Positions 26,404 to 34,382 of a stretch of 64,000 nt of DNA are shown piece after piece. The position numbers were made by a program, and so were the translations under genes. How positions within the stretch are numbered: position 1 is the stretch's first letter; each line of letters starts with the position of its first letter. Under the pieces are notes generated by a model, which searched no databases, was not told where the DNA came from, and saw only the letters and a list, made by a program, of their open reading frames with translations. Source of the DNA: JAWLAT01 sp041395325. Its GTDB lineage: Bacteria; Pseudomonadota; Gammaproteobacteria; Xanthomonadales; SZUA-5. The stretch spans positions 124,001-188,000 of the forward strand of contig JAWLAT010000006.1 of assembly GCA_041395325.1 (NCBI GenBank). The letters run 5' to 3'.

Positions 26404-28665
26404 ATGTCGGCCACCGCACCCAACCTTGCCCGCCAGATCAATCGGGCTGAGGTCGTCGATCGCAACTTCTCTGATTTCGTCCGTCACTACGCTGGCCCTC
26501 GCGCCAGCCGCCCACCCAGCGCTGACGAAACGCTGGACCGCACCAGTCGCCTGACCCGTGGCGATTTCGAGGCGCTGTTCGAATCGCAGCTGATCAGTCG
26601 GCATCTCGATCTGATGGCGCGGGTCCTGCGCGTACGCAACAAGGTGTACTACACGATCGGCAGTTCCGGCCACGAAGGCAATGCGATGTTGGCCCGGGCG
26701 GCCCGTCATACCGACCCCGCGTTTCTGCATTACCGCTCCGGCGGTTTCATGGCCGAGCGCTTTCGCAAGCTGCCGGGCATGGACCCGATTTACGATTCGG
26801 CCCTGAGCTTCGCGGCCAGTCGCGAAGACCCCGCCTCCGGCGGCCGCCACAAGGTCTGGGGCAGCAAGCCCCTGTGGGTCCTGCCGCAAACATCGACGAT
26901 TGCCAGTCATCCGCCCAAGGCCTTTGGCACCGCGTTGGCCATTGAGCATGCCAGACGTACGGCGCACACCCTCCCCATTCCCACAGACAGCATTGTCATC
27001 TGCAGCTTCGGTGATGCCAGTGCCAATCATGCCACTGCCCAATCCACGTTGAACGCCTGTCAGTGGTCGGCCTATCAAGGCCTGAAAGCTCCCCTGCTGT
27101 TCCTCTGTGAAGACAACCATATCGGCATCTCGGTGAAGACGCCGCCAGGGTGGGTGGAGCGTAGCGTCAGCACACGGCCCCTGCTGCACTACGTCCAAGC
27201 CGATGGCCTGGATCTGGTAGCCGGCTGGGATGCCGTAGTGAATGCCGTCGAGCATTGCCGCGTACATCGCCAGCCGACTTTCCTGCATATGCGCACGACC
27301 CGCTTGATGGGTCATGCCGGGACTGACTTCGAGATCGAATACCGACCGCTGAACGAAATCGGTGCGGCCGAGGCCCTCGATCCACTCCTGCGTTCTGCGC
27401 AATGGGCATTGGCCAGCGGCATTCATACACCGGACAGCCTGCTGGACCTGTACGAGTCCATCCGGCAGCGCTGCTTCGAGGCCGCTGACCGCGCTGACCT
27501 GACACCCAAGCTGACCAGCCTGGCCGATGTGGTTGCGCCGCTGGCGCCATTCACGCCAGACGCGGTTGCTGCCGAAGCCCGACGAGACGACTACTCGGCG
27601 GCGCGCGAGCAGCTCTGGGGACAGGGACTGCCGGAGACGCAAGCACCTCGACATCTGGCAGTGCAGATCAATCAGGCGCTGCATGACCTGATGCTCAAGT
27701 ATCCGCAGGCGTTGATCTTCGGCGAAGACGTCGCCCAGAAGGGCGGTGTCTACACGGTCACCAAGGGTCTGCACAAGGCATTTCGGGGCCACCGCATCTT
27801 CAACACGCTGCTGGATGAAACCACGATCCTCGGCCTGGCCCAGGGCTACGCCAACATGGGCTTCCTGCCGATGCCGGAAATCCAGTATCTGGCCTATTAC
27901 CACAACGCCTGCGATCAGATCCGCGGCGAGGCCTGCTCGCTGCAGTTCTTCAGCAACGATCAGTATCGAAATCCGATGCTGCTGCGCATCGCTGGGCTGG
28001 GCTACCAGAAGGGCTTCGGCGGGCATTTCCACAACGACAATTCCTTCGCAGCGCTGCGCGACATCCCGGGACTGATCCTGGCCTGCCCCTCGCGTGGCGA
28101 CGATGCGGCGATGATGCTGCGCACGCTGGCGGCACTGTGTCAGGTCGATGGCCGCGTTTGTGCGTTCCTGGAGCCGATTGCGCTGTACATGACCAAGGAT
28201 CTGTACGAAGCCGGCGACGGTCAGTGGCAGTTCCCCTATCCGGCACCGAACCAGGCGATCGATCTGGGTGAGCCACGCATCTACCACCCGGACGCGCGTG
28301 AACTCCTGATCATCAGCTACGCCAACGGCGTACCGATGGCCTTGCGCGCCGCCCGCGCGCTGCAGCAGGACGGCATCGATCGAGTCCGAGTGCTGGACCT
28401 GCGCTGGCTGCTGCCACTCAATGAGCAGGCCATTGTCGAACAGGCGTCGCAATGCGAGCGCATTTTGATTGTCGATGAGGGCCGTCGCTCAGCCAGCGTT
28501 GGCGAAGGCATCATCACCGCGCTGGTAGAAGGGGGATTGGGTGGTCGCCCCATCGCACGCGTGGTGGGTGCGGACTGCTACACCCCGTTGGCCGGTGCGG
28601 CGAACTTCGTCCTGCCATCCGATGAGAGCGTGCTGCAAGCGGCCCGTGACCTCCTGCTTGCCTGA
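26404..28665 (+). CDS. Fused thiamine-dependent dehydrogenase E1 (alpha-beta, branched-chain 2-oxoacid type)
   Basis: This 753-residue protein joins an E1-alpha-like half to an E1-beta/transketolase-type half. The first half has TIGSSGHEGNAML, a TPP motif reading GDASANHA...CEDN, and RTTRLMGHAG. The second half begins near residue 415 and includes YPQALIFGEDVAQKGGVYTVTKGL, DETTILGLAQGYANMG and the C-terminal LLIVDEGRR-type fold. It should decarboxylate a 2-oxoacid, probably branched-chain, onto a lipoyl E2. No E2 or E3 gene is nearby. The TPP motif has GDA in place of the usual GDG. The ATG at 26404 was chosen over an upstream start with an unconserved leader. A TATACT -10-like hexamer lies at 26371-26376. 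Confidence 0.88.
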   Translation: MSATAPNLARQINRAEVVDRNFSDFVRHYAGPRASRPPSADETLDRTSRLTRGDFEALFESQLISRHLDLMARVLRVRNKVYYTIGSSGHEGNAMLARAARHTDPAFLHYRSGGFMAERFRKLPGMDPIYDSALSFAASREDPASGGRHKVWGSKPLWVLPQTSTIASHPPKAFGTALAIEHARRTAHTLPIPTDSIVICSFGDASANHATAQSTLNACQWSAYQGLKAPLLFLCEDNHIGISVKTPPGWVERSVSTRPLLHYVQADGLDLVAGWDAVVNAVEHCRVHRQPTFLHMRTTRLMGHAGTDFEIEYRPLNEIGAAEALDPLLRSAQWALASGIHTPDSLLDLYESIRQRCFEAADRADLTPKLTSLADVVAPLAPFTPDAVAAEARRDDYSAAREQLWGQGLPETQAPRHLAVQINQALHDLMLKYPQALIFGEDVAQKGGVYTVTKGLHKAFRGHRIFNTLLDETTILGLAQGYANMGFLPMPEIQYLAYYHNACDQIRGEACSLQFFSNDQYRNPMLLRIAGLGYQKGFGGHFHNDNSFAALRDIPGLILACPSRGDDAAMMLRTLAALCQVDGRVCAFLEPIALYMTKDLYEAGDGQWQFPYPAPNQAIDLGEPRIYHPDARELLIISYANGVPMALRAARALQQDGIDRVRVLDLRWLLPLNEQAIVEQASQCERILIVDEGRRSASVGEGIITALVEGGLGGRPIARVVGADCYTPLAGAANFVLPSDESVLQAARDLLLA

Positions 28666-28672
28666 CGACCCT

Positions 28673-28700
28673 TTGAGCCTCCACCCAGATGACCTAAACT
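28673..28700 (+). promoter_or_regulatory. Candidate promoter giving a leaderless cyclase mRNA
   Basis: TTGAGC (28673-28678) and TAAACT (28695-28700) are separated by 16 bases. Each matches the sigma70 consensus at four positions. The predicted start would be at or next to the ATG at 28708, and no ribosome site precedes that ATG. A leaderless transcript is therefore possible. Confidence 0.35.
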
Positions 28701-28707
28701 CGACCGC

Positions 28708-29604
28708 ATGAGCCAGCTTCAGCCGATCACCATTCTCTTTGCCGATATTGCCGGCAGCACCAAGCTGTTTGAGCTCTATGGTGATGTCAAGGCCCGCCAG
28801 CTGACCTCGCAGGTACTCGGAGCGCTGACCGAGATCACGGTCAAGCATGGTGGCCGTGTGATCAAGACGATCGGCGATGAGCTGATGGTGACCTTCCCCG
28901 CGGCGATGAATGCTCTGATGGCGGCGATGGAGATGCAGCGGCGCGTCGCCGGAGATCTGGCCTGGGCCGAACAGCATCTGGCCGTCCGCATCGGCCTGCA
29001 TCACGGCGATGCCCTGCTGGAAGACGGCGATGTCTACGGCGATGCGGTCAATCTCGCTGCCCGCATGACTGGGCTGGCCAAGCGCGAGCAGATCGTCACC
29101 ACGCTGAGTACGGTCGAGAGCCTGACCAATTCCAGTTTCATCCGTACCCGCCACCTGGGTCAGGCACGCGTATCCGGCAAGCTGCATCCGGTCGATATTG
29201 TCGATGTGATCTGGCAGGAAGACACCTCCAATGTGACAATGGTGGCGCGGGCAATCAAGCTTGAAGATGCCCCCACTGGCCACAAGATCGTGCTCCGCTT
29301 CCGCGGGCAGGTGATCGAAGTGTCGGATGTTTCGCCCCCTTTTGGCCTGGGACGCGACGCCGCCAATGCACTGGTCATCGACAACGAATGGGTCTCCCGC
29401 AATCACGCCTCGATTGAATTCAGCCGCGGCTTTTTCGTACTCACCGACCGCAGTACCAACGGCACCTACGTCAAGCTCGGTGAGGATGATGAGATTCGTC
29501 TGCACCGCGACGTGATCCAGCTGCGCAAGAGCGGTTCAATCTCGCTCGGTCAGCTATCCGATCGCAAACCGGAAGACGTGCTGCACTTTCACTGCTCCGG
29601 TTGA
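28708..29604 (+). CDS. Class III adenylyl cyclase with C-terminal FHA domain
   Basis: This 298-residue cytosolic protein has an N-terminal class III cyclase domain (residues about 5-165) with a complete catalytic set: metal Asp13 and Asp57 (FADIAGST, IGDELM), adenine-selecting Lys53 and Asp112, and transition-state Asn115 and Arg119 (GDAVNLAARM). That set predicts cAMP rather than cGMP production. The C-terminal FHA domain (about 195-290; FGLGRD, SRNHASIEF, STNGTYV) binds phosphothreonine peptides, implying control by a Ser/Thr kinase pathway. No membrane segment is present. No ribosome site precedes the ATG. Confidence 0.92.
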   Translation: MSQLQPITILFADIAGSTKLFELYGDVKARQLTSQVLGALTEITVKHGGRVIKTIGDELMVTFPAAMNALMAAMEMQRRVAGDLAWAEQHLAVRIGLHHGDALLEDGDVYGDAVNLAARMTGLAKREQIVTTLSTVESLTNSSFIRTRHLGQARVSGKLHPVDIVDVIWQEDTSNVTMVARAIKLEDAPTGHKIVLRFRGQVIEVSDVSPPFGLGRDAANALVIDNEWVSRNHASIEFSRGFFVLTDRSTNGTYVKLGEDDEIRLHRDVIQLRKSGSISLGQLSDRKPEDVLHFHCSG

Positions 29605-29858
29605 GCGCAACGCCAGTCGCGGCGGAAGTTGGGCATTCGCCTTGATTGCCGTGCGAACCGCGCCGGTGTGGGCGGCAACGCGGCCGTCGATGCCCTCCTG
29701 GATGCCTTCACCCTAGTCGCCGATGACGGCACGCATCGGTCGAAGCCACCGGACCGTTCCGGCGACCTGTCGGTGCCTCTTGCGGCTGCGTACGCAACTG
29801 AAGCTTCGATCTTCGCCCGCCGGTCGGCGCAACCCCCGCAGGCCAGACACCAGCCCGA

Positions 29859-30197
29859 TCAGCGCCAGCCGTCCCCACGCGCATGTATTCGGGAACGCGC
29901 ACTGCGATCGGCCGCGCGGCGCAAATCGACCTTGCAGTGGCGGCAGGTTCGCGCACGGGCGCCGTTGAGCCCGCCACACTCCGGACAGGGCAAGCCATGC
30001 GCTTCCCAGCGCAAGATCAGCCACCAACCGAGCGGACCCAACAACAAGCCGTAGAAAGCGCCTTTCAACCAGCGGCCGCGCATCATTCCGAACATTAGAC
30101 CCAGCAAGGCCGCCACACCCAGATAGACAGCTACACTGACCCAGTTGGCGCTCAGCCAAGCCTGCAAAACCACCAGGGAGCGTTCGTTCATCGCCAT
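29859..30197 (-). CDS. Small membrane protein with C-terminal zinc ribbon
   Basis: This 112-residue protein has two hydrophobic segments (about residues 14-38 and 46-62) followed by a CxxC...CxxC zinc-ribbon-like knot (CPECGGLNGARARTCRHC). A basic tail ends the protein. The family is not recognised. Its ATG overlaps the gltX stop as TGATG, so it is translated with gltX. The 254 bases between its stop and the cyclase stop show nothing assignable. Confidence 0.75.
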   Translation of the reverse strand: MAMNERSLVVLQAWLSANWVSVAVYLGVAALLGLMFGMMRGRWLKGAFYGLLLGPLGWWLILRWEAHGLPCPECGGLNGARARTCRHCKVDLRRAADRSARSRIHARGDGWR

Positions 30198-31603
30198 CAG
30201 TCGGCCGAACCGATGAGTGTCATGGCACGCTCAATGCGCGCCACCGCCTCACTCTGACCACACAGATACACCGTGTGATCGATGGACGGCGACACCTGGG
30301 TACCGGTGAGTGCCACCCGCAACGGCGCCGCCACTTTGCCCAACCCCAGGCCGAGTTCCTCGCAAAGGGCTCGAATCTCGGCATCAATCCTCGCCGGTTG
30401 CCAATCCGTCATCCCGGCCAGCCTTTCCCGCAAGCGAGTCAGCACCGGACGCGCCTGCGGACCCAGATGCTTGGCCACTGCCTGCGGATCATGGCTGTTC
30501 AGAGGTTCAAACCAGACTCGGGCCTTCTCTGCCATTTCCAGCAGCGTCGCTGCCCTTTCGCGCAGCGCAACAACCACATCGGCCAGCGACGGTCCCTGGC
30601 TGGTGTCCAACCCGATCCGCTGACAATGCCACGCCAACTCGCCAGACAGCTGGGCCGGATCCAACGTCTTGATGTAGTGCTGATTGAGCCAGCGCAACTT
30701 GTCGACATCGAAGCGCGAGGCGGAGTGGTTGACGTCGTCAATCGAGAAATGCTCGACCAGCTGGGCCCGCGAGAAGATCTCCTCATCGCCATGCGACCAG
30801 CCCAGTCGAACCAGGTAGTTGATCATTGCCTCGGCCAGGAATCCGTCATCCCGCCAACTCATCACATTGACCGCGCCATGGCGCTTGGACAGCTTGGCCC
30901 CGTCGGGACCGAGGATCATCGGCAGATGGGCAAAACTGGGCGGGGTCAGCCCGAGCGCCTGATACAGATTGATCTGTCGCGGCGTGTTGTTCAGATGATC
31001 ATCGCCGCGCACCACGTCGGTGATACGCATGTCCGAATCATCCACCACCACCGAAAAATTGTAGGTCGGCGAATCGTCCGAACGCCAGATGATCAGGTCA
31101 TCCAGCTCGGCATTGTCAAAGACGACACGACCGCGGACCCGGTCATTGACGACCACCTCGCCGCTGTCAGGGTTGCGGAAGCGGATCACCGGCGTCACGC
31201 CAGCTGGCGGCGGCCCCTGACGATGGCGGCAACGGCCGTCATAGCGCGGCTTGTCGCCGCGGGCCTCGGCCTCGGCCCGCATCTGTTCCAAGGTCTCGCG
31301 CGAGCAATAGCAGTGATAGGCCTTGCCTGCCGCCAACAGCCCCTGCGCCACTTCGCGATAGCGCTCGAAGCGACGGGTCTGGAAGATCGGCGTCTCGTCG
31401 GATTCCAGTCCGAGCCAGCTGACCCCCTCGAAGATCGCCGCCACCGCTTCGGGCGTCGAGCGCGTCAGGTCCGTGTCTTCGACCCGAACCAGATACTGCC
31501 CACCGCGATGCCGTGCCTCCAGCCAGTTGAACAGCGCCGTACGGGCGCCGCCCAGATGCAGAAAGCCCGTCGGGCTGGGTGCGAAGCGAGTACGGACAGT
31601 CAT
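30197..31603 (-). CDS. gltX: Glutamyl-tRNA synthetase
   Basis: This 468-residue class I aminoacyl-tRNA synthetase charges tRNA-Glu. The HIGH-type motif lies in RFAPSPTGFLHLGGARTALF at the N-terminus. The KMSKS-type motif is KLSKRHGA near residue 240. A Cys-rich stretch CYCSRE near residue 98 and the anticodon-binding alpha-helical C-terminus are present. Length is standard for the discriminating bacterial enzyme. Its stop overlaps the ATG of the zinc-ribbon membrane protein. Confidence 0.97.
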   Translation of the reverse strand: MTVRTRFAPSPTGFLHLGGARTALFNWLEARHRGGQYLVRVEDTDLTRSTPEAVAAIFEGVSWLGLESDETPIFQTRRFERYREVAQGLLAAGKAYHCYCSRETLEQMRAEAEARGDKPRYDGRCRHRQGPPPAGVTPVIRFRNPDSGEVVVNDRVRGRVVFDNAELDDLIIWRSDDSPTYNFSVVVDDSDMRITDVVRGDDHLNNTPRQINLYQALGLTPPSFAHLPMILGPDGAKLSKRHGAVNVMSWRDDGFLAEAMINYLVRLGWSHGDEEIFSRAQLVEHFSIDDVNHSASRFDVDKLRWLNQHYIKTLDPAQLSGELAWHCQRIGLDTSQGPSLADVVVALRERAATLLEMAEKARVWFEPLNSHDPQAVAKHLGPQARPVLTRLRERLAGMTDWQPARIDAEIRALCEELGLGLGKVAAPLRVALTGTQVSPSIDHTVYLCGQSEAVARIERAMTLIGSAD

Positions 31604-31738
31604 GCGCGAGTTCCAGGGCAGCCAATGCCATCAAGGGGCGCGGACGATAACAAGGCGATGGGCAAGTCGCCAGTTGAACGCGCGCACATGGGCGTGCCAG
31701 CTTGACCTGGCCGCGACTGCCGGCAACGGGCAGCCTGG

Positions 31739-32164
31739 CTACTCCACCGTGATCCGGATCACCTCGCTGACCACCGGCGGCTCGTGTGCCACATGCAGGT
31801 AGTCACCCAGCATCAACTGCAGCGAATGCTCGCCCGGCGCCAGTTCCAGCAGCACTTCGGTCTGGCCACCACCGAAATGCCGGTAATGCTCCGTGGCCGG
31901 CAGCGGCTGCGACAGATCCTCGGGCAGTTCGGCGTCCAGCAGCAGATGATGGTGGCCAGTCTTGGGCAGGTTGATGCCCGCCGGCGCTACGCCCATCCCG
32001 CTCAGCCCGAAGCGCAGCAGCACAGGGCTCTTGACCGTGGCACCGTCTTCCAGGCCGATGAAGTAGACCTTCGCACCATCCACCGAGGGTTGACGATCCA
32101 GGGCCTGAGCCGTCAAGGGCAGCAATCCGGCCAGCGCCAGTGACAACAGGGCTTTGCGTGACAT
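31739..32164 (-). CDS. DUF4399 exported protein
   Basis: This is a 141-residue periplasmic protein with a signal peptide (MSRKALLSLALAGLLPLTAQA). The mature domain has the DUF4399 signature GATVKSPVLLRFGLSGMGVAPAG, then TGHHHLLLDAELP and a C-terminal beta segment. The His triplet is a conserved family feature and may bind metal, but no function is established. The ATG at 32164 is preferred over the one at 32170 because GGAGG then sits 6 bases upstream instead of abutting the codon. Confidence 0.9.
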   Translation of the reverse strand: MSRKALLSLALAGLLPLTAQALDRQPSVDGAKVYFIGLEDGATVKSPVLLRFGLSGMGVAPAGINLPKTGHHHLLLDAELPEDLSQPLPATEHYRHFGGGQTEVLLELAPGEHSLQLMLGDYLHVAHEPPVVSEVIRITVE

Positions 32165-32276
32165 GGGCATCCTCCGTGGTGGCAAAGGGCACAGTATAGG
32201 TGCGATCGACGCAGACCCTGCTTGAGGCGCCGTTGCAGTCAGCCTACGCTGCCCTGCCCTGACCTGCGAATCCCCC

Positions 32277-32873
32277 GTGCCTGCCTCGATAGATCTCGCC
32301 ACGCTGCTGGTGCCTGACCTGACCGCGGCGCTCAACGCGTTGGGTCAAATCGGGCTGGCTTGCGGCAGCATTCAGCGCTTGCCGCGCGACCTGGCGCTGG
32401 CACTGGGCCAAACCGCACTGATCGAGTCGCCCTGCGCCAGTGCCGGACACAGCCTTCGTCTGATCCAGGCTTCAATGCACGGTCCTGGCCCCTGGGGCTG
32501 GCTGGACCTGACAGCCCCTGCGATCTCGTCGACGGCGCCCGGCGGACTGCCATTGAGCCTGCGCCGCGGATCGGTCGATCACATCGACCTTGTACAGTTG
32601 CACAGCAAATCGCCACGGCGCAGTGCGGGCTTTTACGAGGGGCTTGGGCTGCGACTGCTCGACGAATGCGATGGTGAGTCCAACGCAGCGACGCTGGCAC
32701 TGCCAGGCGGGCAGCGTCTGCGGATCACCCCGCCATCCGCAACGCCGTCAGTCAGTCCCGCCATATGCCTGTCGATTCGTCTGAGCCGCCAGTCGGAAGC
32801 GGCTGAATCGCGGCTGATGAGCGCGGCTCGCGTGCTGGCAGGACCCGGGGGCGAATGTATCGAACTGCTATGA
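32277..32873 (+). CDS. VOC/glyoxalase-like protein (putative)
   Basis: This is a 198-residue protein starting with GTG. Its two halves look like vicinal-oxygen-chelate repeats: DLATLLVPDLTAALNAL at the start, and SVDHIDLVQLHSKSPRRSAGFYEGLGLRLL from about residue 100. The second half matches the glyoxalase pattern better than the first. Metal ligands are not clearly conserved in both halves, so it may be a non-enzymatic VOC protein. It is divergent from the DUF4399 gene. Confidence 0.65.
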   Translation: MPASIDLATLLVPDLTAALNALGQIGLACGSIQRLPRDLALALGQTALIESPCASAGHSLRLIQASMHGPGPWGWLDLTAPAISSTAPGGLPLSLRRGSVDHIDLVQLHSKSPRRSAGFYEGLGLRLLDECDGESNAATLALPGGQRLRITPPSATPSVSPAICLSIRLSRQSEAAESRLMSAARVLAGPGGECIELL

Positions 32874-32922
32874 TCGCCGCCCCGGCTGCGATGCAGCATC
32901 CCATGTTCAGGAGACTGATCCC

Positions 32923-33507
32923 GTGATTCGCGCTTGCCTGTTCCTTGCCTCCGTCCTCGTCAGCGCCAGCGCCCTGGCGCAGGCTCCGGCCGACAAGGCC
33001 AATCCCCGGGTCGAGATCTACACCAGCGAAGGCAACATCGTTGCCGAACTGTACGCCGACAAGGCGCCGAAGTCGGTCGAGAACTTCCTCGCCTACGTCA
33101 AATCCGGCCAGTACAACGGCACCATCTTTCATCGCGTCATCGATGGCTTCATGGTTCAGGGCGGCGGCTACTCGGCCGATCTGCAGCTCAAGCCCACCCG
33201 TGATGCGATCCAGAATGAAGCCGACAACGGTCTGAAGAACAGCCGCTACACGCTGGCCATGGCCCGCACCGGCGACCCGCATTCGGCCACCTCGCAGTTC
33301 TTCATCAACGTGGCCGACAACGCCTTCCTTGATCACAAGAGCCCGGCCACCGGCCAGACCTGGGGCTATGCAGTCTTCGGCAAGGTGGTCGAAGGGACCG
33401 AAGTGGTCGACAAGATCAAGGCCATCCCGACCTCGGCACGCTCGCCGCTGTTCCAGAACCTGCCGAGCAAGCCGGTCCTGATCCAGAAGGTTGAGGTGCT
33501 GCCCTGA
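32923..33507 (+). CDS. ppiA: Periplasmic peptidyl-prolyl isomerase (cyclophilin, PpiA-like)
   Basis: This 194-residue protein has a Sec signal (hydrophobic run ending SASALAQA). A cyclophilin domain follows: YNGTIFHRVIDGFMVQGGG with the catalytic Arg, SRYTLAMART, SATSQFFINVADNAFLD, and YAVFGKVVEG. The shortened cyclophilin form without the usual Trp loop is typical of bacterial PpiA. It starts with GTG; AGGAG lies 9 bases upstream. Its stop overlaps the CTG start proposed for lpxH by 4 bases, a pairing of ppi and lpxH also seen in other proteobacteria. Confidence 0.93.
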   Translation: MIRACLFLASVLVSASALAQAPADKANPRVEIYTSEGNIVAELYADKAPKSVENFLAYVKSGQYNGTIFHRVIDGFMVQGGGYSADLQLKPTRDAIQNEADNGLKNSRYTLAMARTGDPHSATSQFFINVADNAFLDHKSPATGQTWGYAVFGKVVEGTEVVDKIKAIPTSARSPLFQNLPSKPVLIQKVEVLP

Positions 33508-34280
33508 CCCAGGGCCACGCTGCCGGGGCCGGCAACGGCCCCTGCCAGCTGTACATCTCGGACCTGCACCTGGATGACGCTGCCGGTCTGGCGCTGCTGC
33601 GCGACTGGCTGAGCATCTGGGCCAGTCGCGCCCAGTCGCTGACCATCCTCGGCGACCTGTTCGAGGCCTGGATCGGCGACGACGATGATTCTCCGCTGGC
33701 CCGGGACGTGGCAGCGTTGCTGAGACAAACCAGCGACGCGGGTTGCGAGTTGGCCTTCCTGCCGGGCAATCGCGACTTTCTGATCGGTGAGGCCTGGTTG
33801 AACCGCTGCGGCGCTCGGCTGCTGCAGGAACCGGTCCAACTGGACAGTTTTGGCCACCGAACGGTGTTGCTGCACGGTGATGCCGAGTGCATCGCCGACA
33901 CCGACTATCAGCGTTTTCGCCAGCAAGTTCGTTCCGACGCCTGGCGCACGGCCTTTCTGAGCCAGGATCTGGCCGCCCGGCGCCAGTTTGCTGCCCACGC
34001 CCGGGCACAGAGCCAGGCGCACACGCGCGCCGCATCGGCCTATCTGATGGATGCCGATGCCGGCGAGTTGCAGCAGCGGATCGACGATGCCGCGGCCGAG
34101 TTGCTGATCCACGGACACACCCACCGCCCGGCGTTGCACTTGCTCCATGGTGCTCATGGCACCGCGATTCGCGCCGTCCTGGGTGCCTGGCATCGCCAAC
34201 CCAGCTGGTTGGTCGTGGACCCCCAGGCCGTCCATTTGCACGCCGAAGGTCGCGTGCTGAGTGCTGGCTGGGGCAGCTGA
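33504..34280 (+). CDS. lpxH: UDP-2,3-diacylglucosamine diphosphatase LpxH
   Basis: This calcineurin-like metallophosphatase of about 258 residues hydrolyses UDP-2,3-diacylglucosamine to lipid X in lipid A synthesis at the inner membrane. Metal motifs are ISDLHLDD, LGDLFEAWIGDD, LPGNRDF, LHGD and HGHTHRP. The frame opens after a TGA at 33492-33494. No ATG, GTG or TTG occurs between that stop and ISDLHL. The CTG at 33504 has GAGGTG 5 bases upstream and overlaps the ppiA stop as CTGA. It is therefore the best start. The GTG at 33708 would remove the first half of the active site. Confidence 0.9.
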   Translation: MTQGHAAGAGNGPCQLYISDLHLDDAAGLALLRDWLSIWASRAQSLTILGDLFEAWIGDDDDSPLARDVAALLRQTSDAGCELAFLPGNRDFLIGEAWLNRCGARLLQEPVQLDSFGHRTVLLHGDAECIADTDYQRFRQQVRSDAWRTAFLSQDLAARRQFAAHARAQSQAHTRAASAYLMDADAGELQQRIDDAAAELLIHGHTHRPALHLLHGAHGTAIRAVLGAWHRQPSWLVVDPQAVHLHAEGRVLSAGWGS

Positions 34281-34382
34281 TCACGACGCTGGCAATACGC
34301 TGCGGCGAGCAGAATAAAATGAGTTTTTCGACCGCGGCCGATCGACGCCGCGCGTCCACCGTGACCGCAAGAGGATGTACCG

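Noticed and set aside
26236..28452. A 738-codon open frame antisense to the fused E1 gene
   Set aside because: Its translation has no recognisable domain and mirrors the codon bias of the E1 gene. Long antisense frames are expected in GC-rich DNA with few TAA/TAG codons.
33708..34280. lpxH starting at the GTG at 33708
   Set aside because: That start would delete the ISDLHLDD and LGDLFEAW metal motifs that lie in frame upstream.
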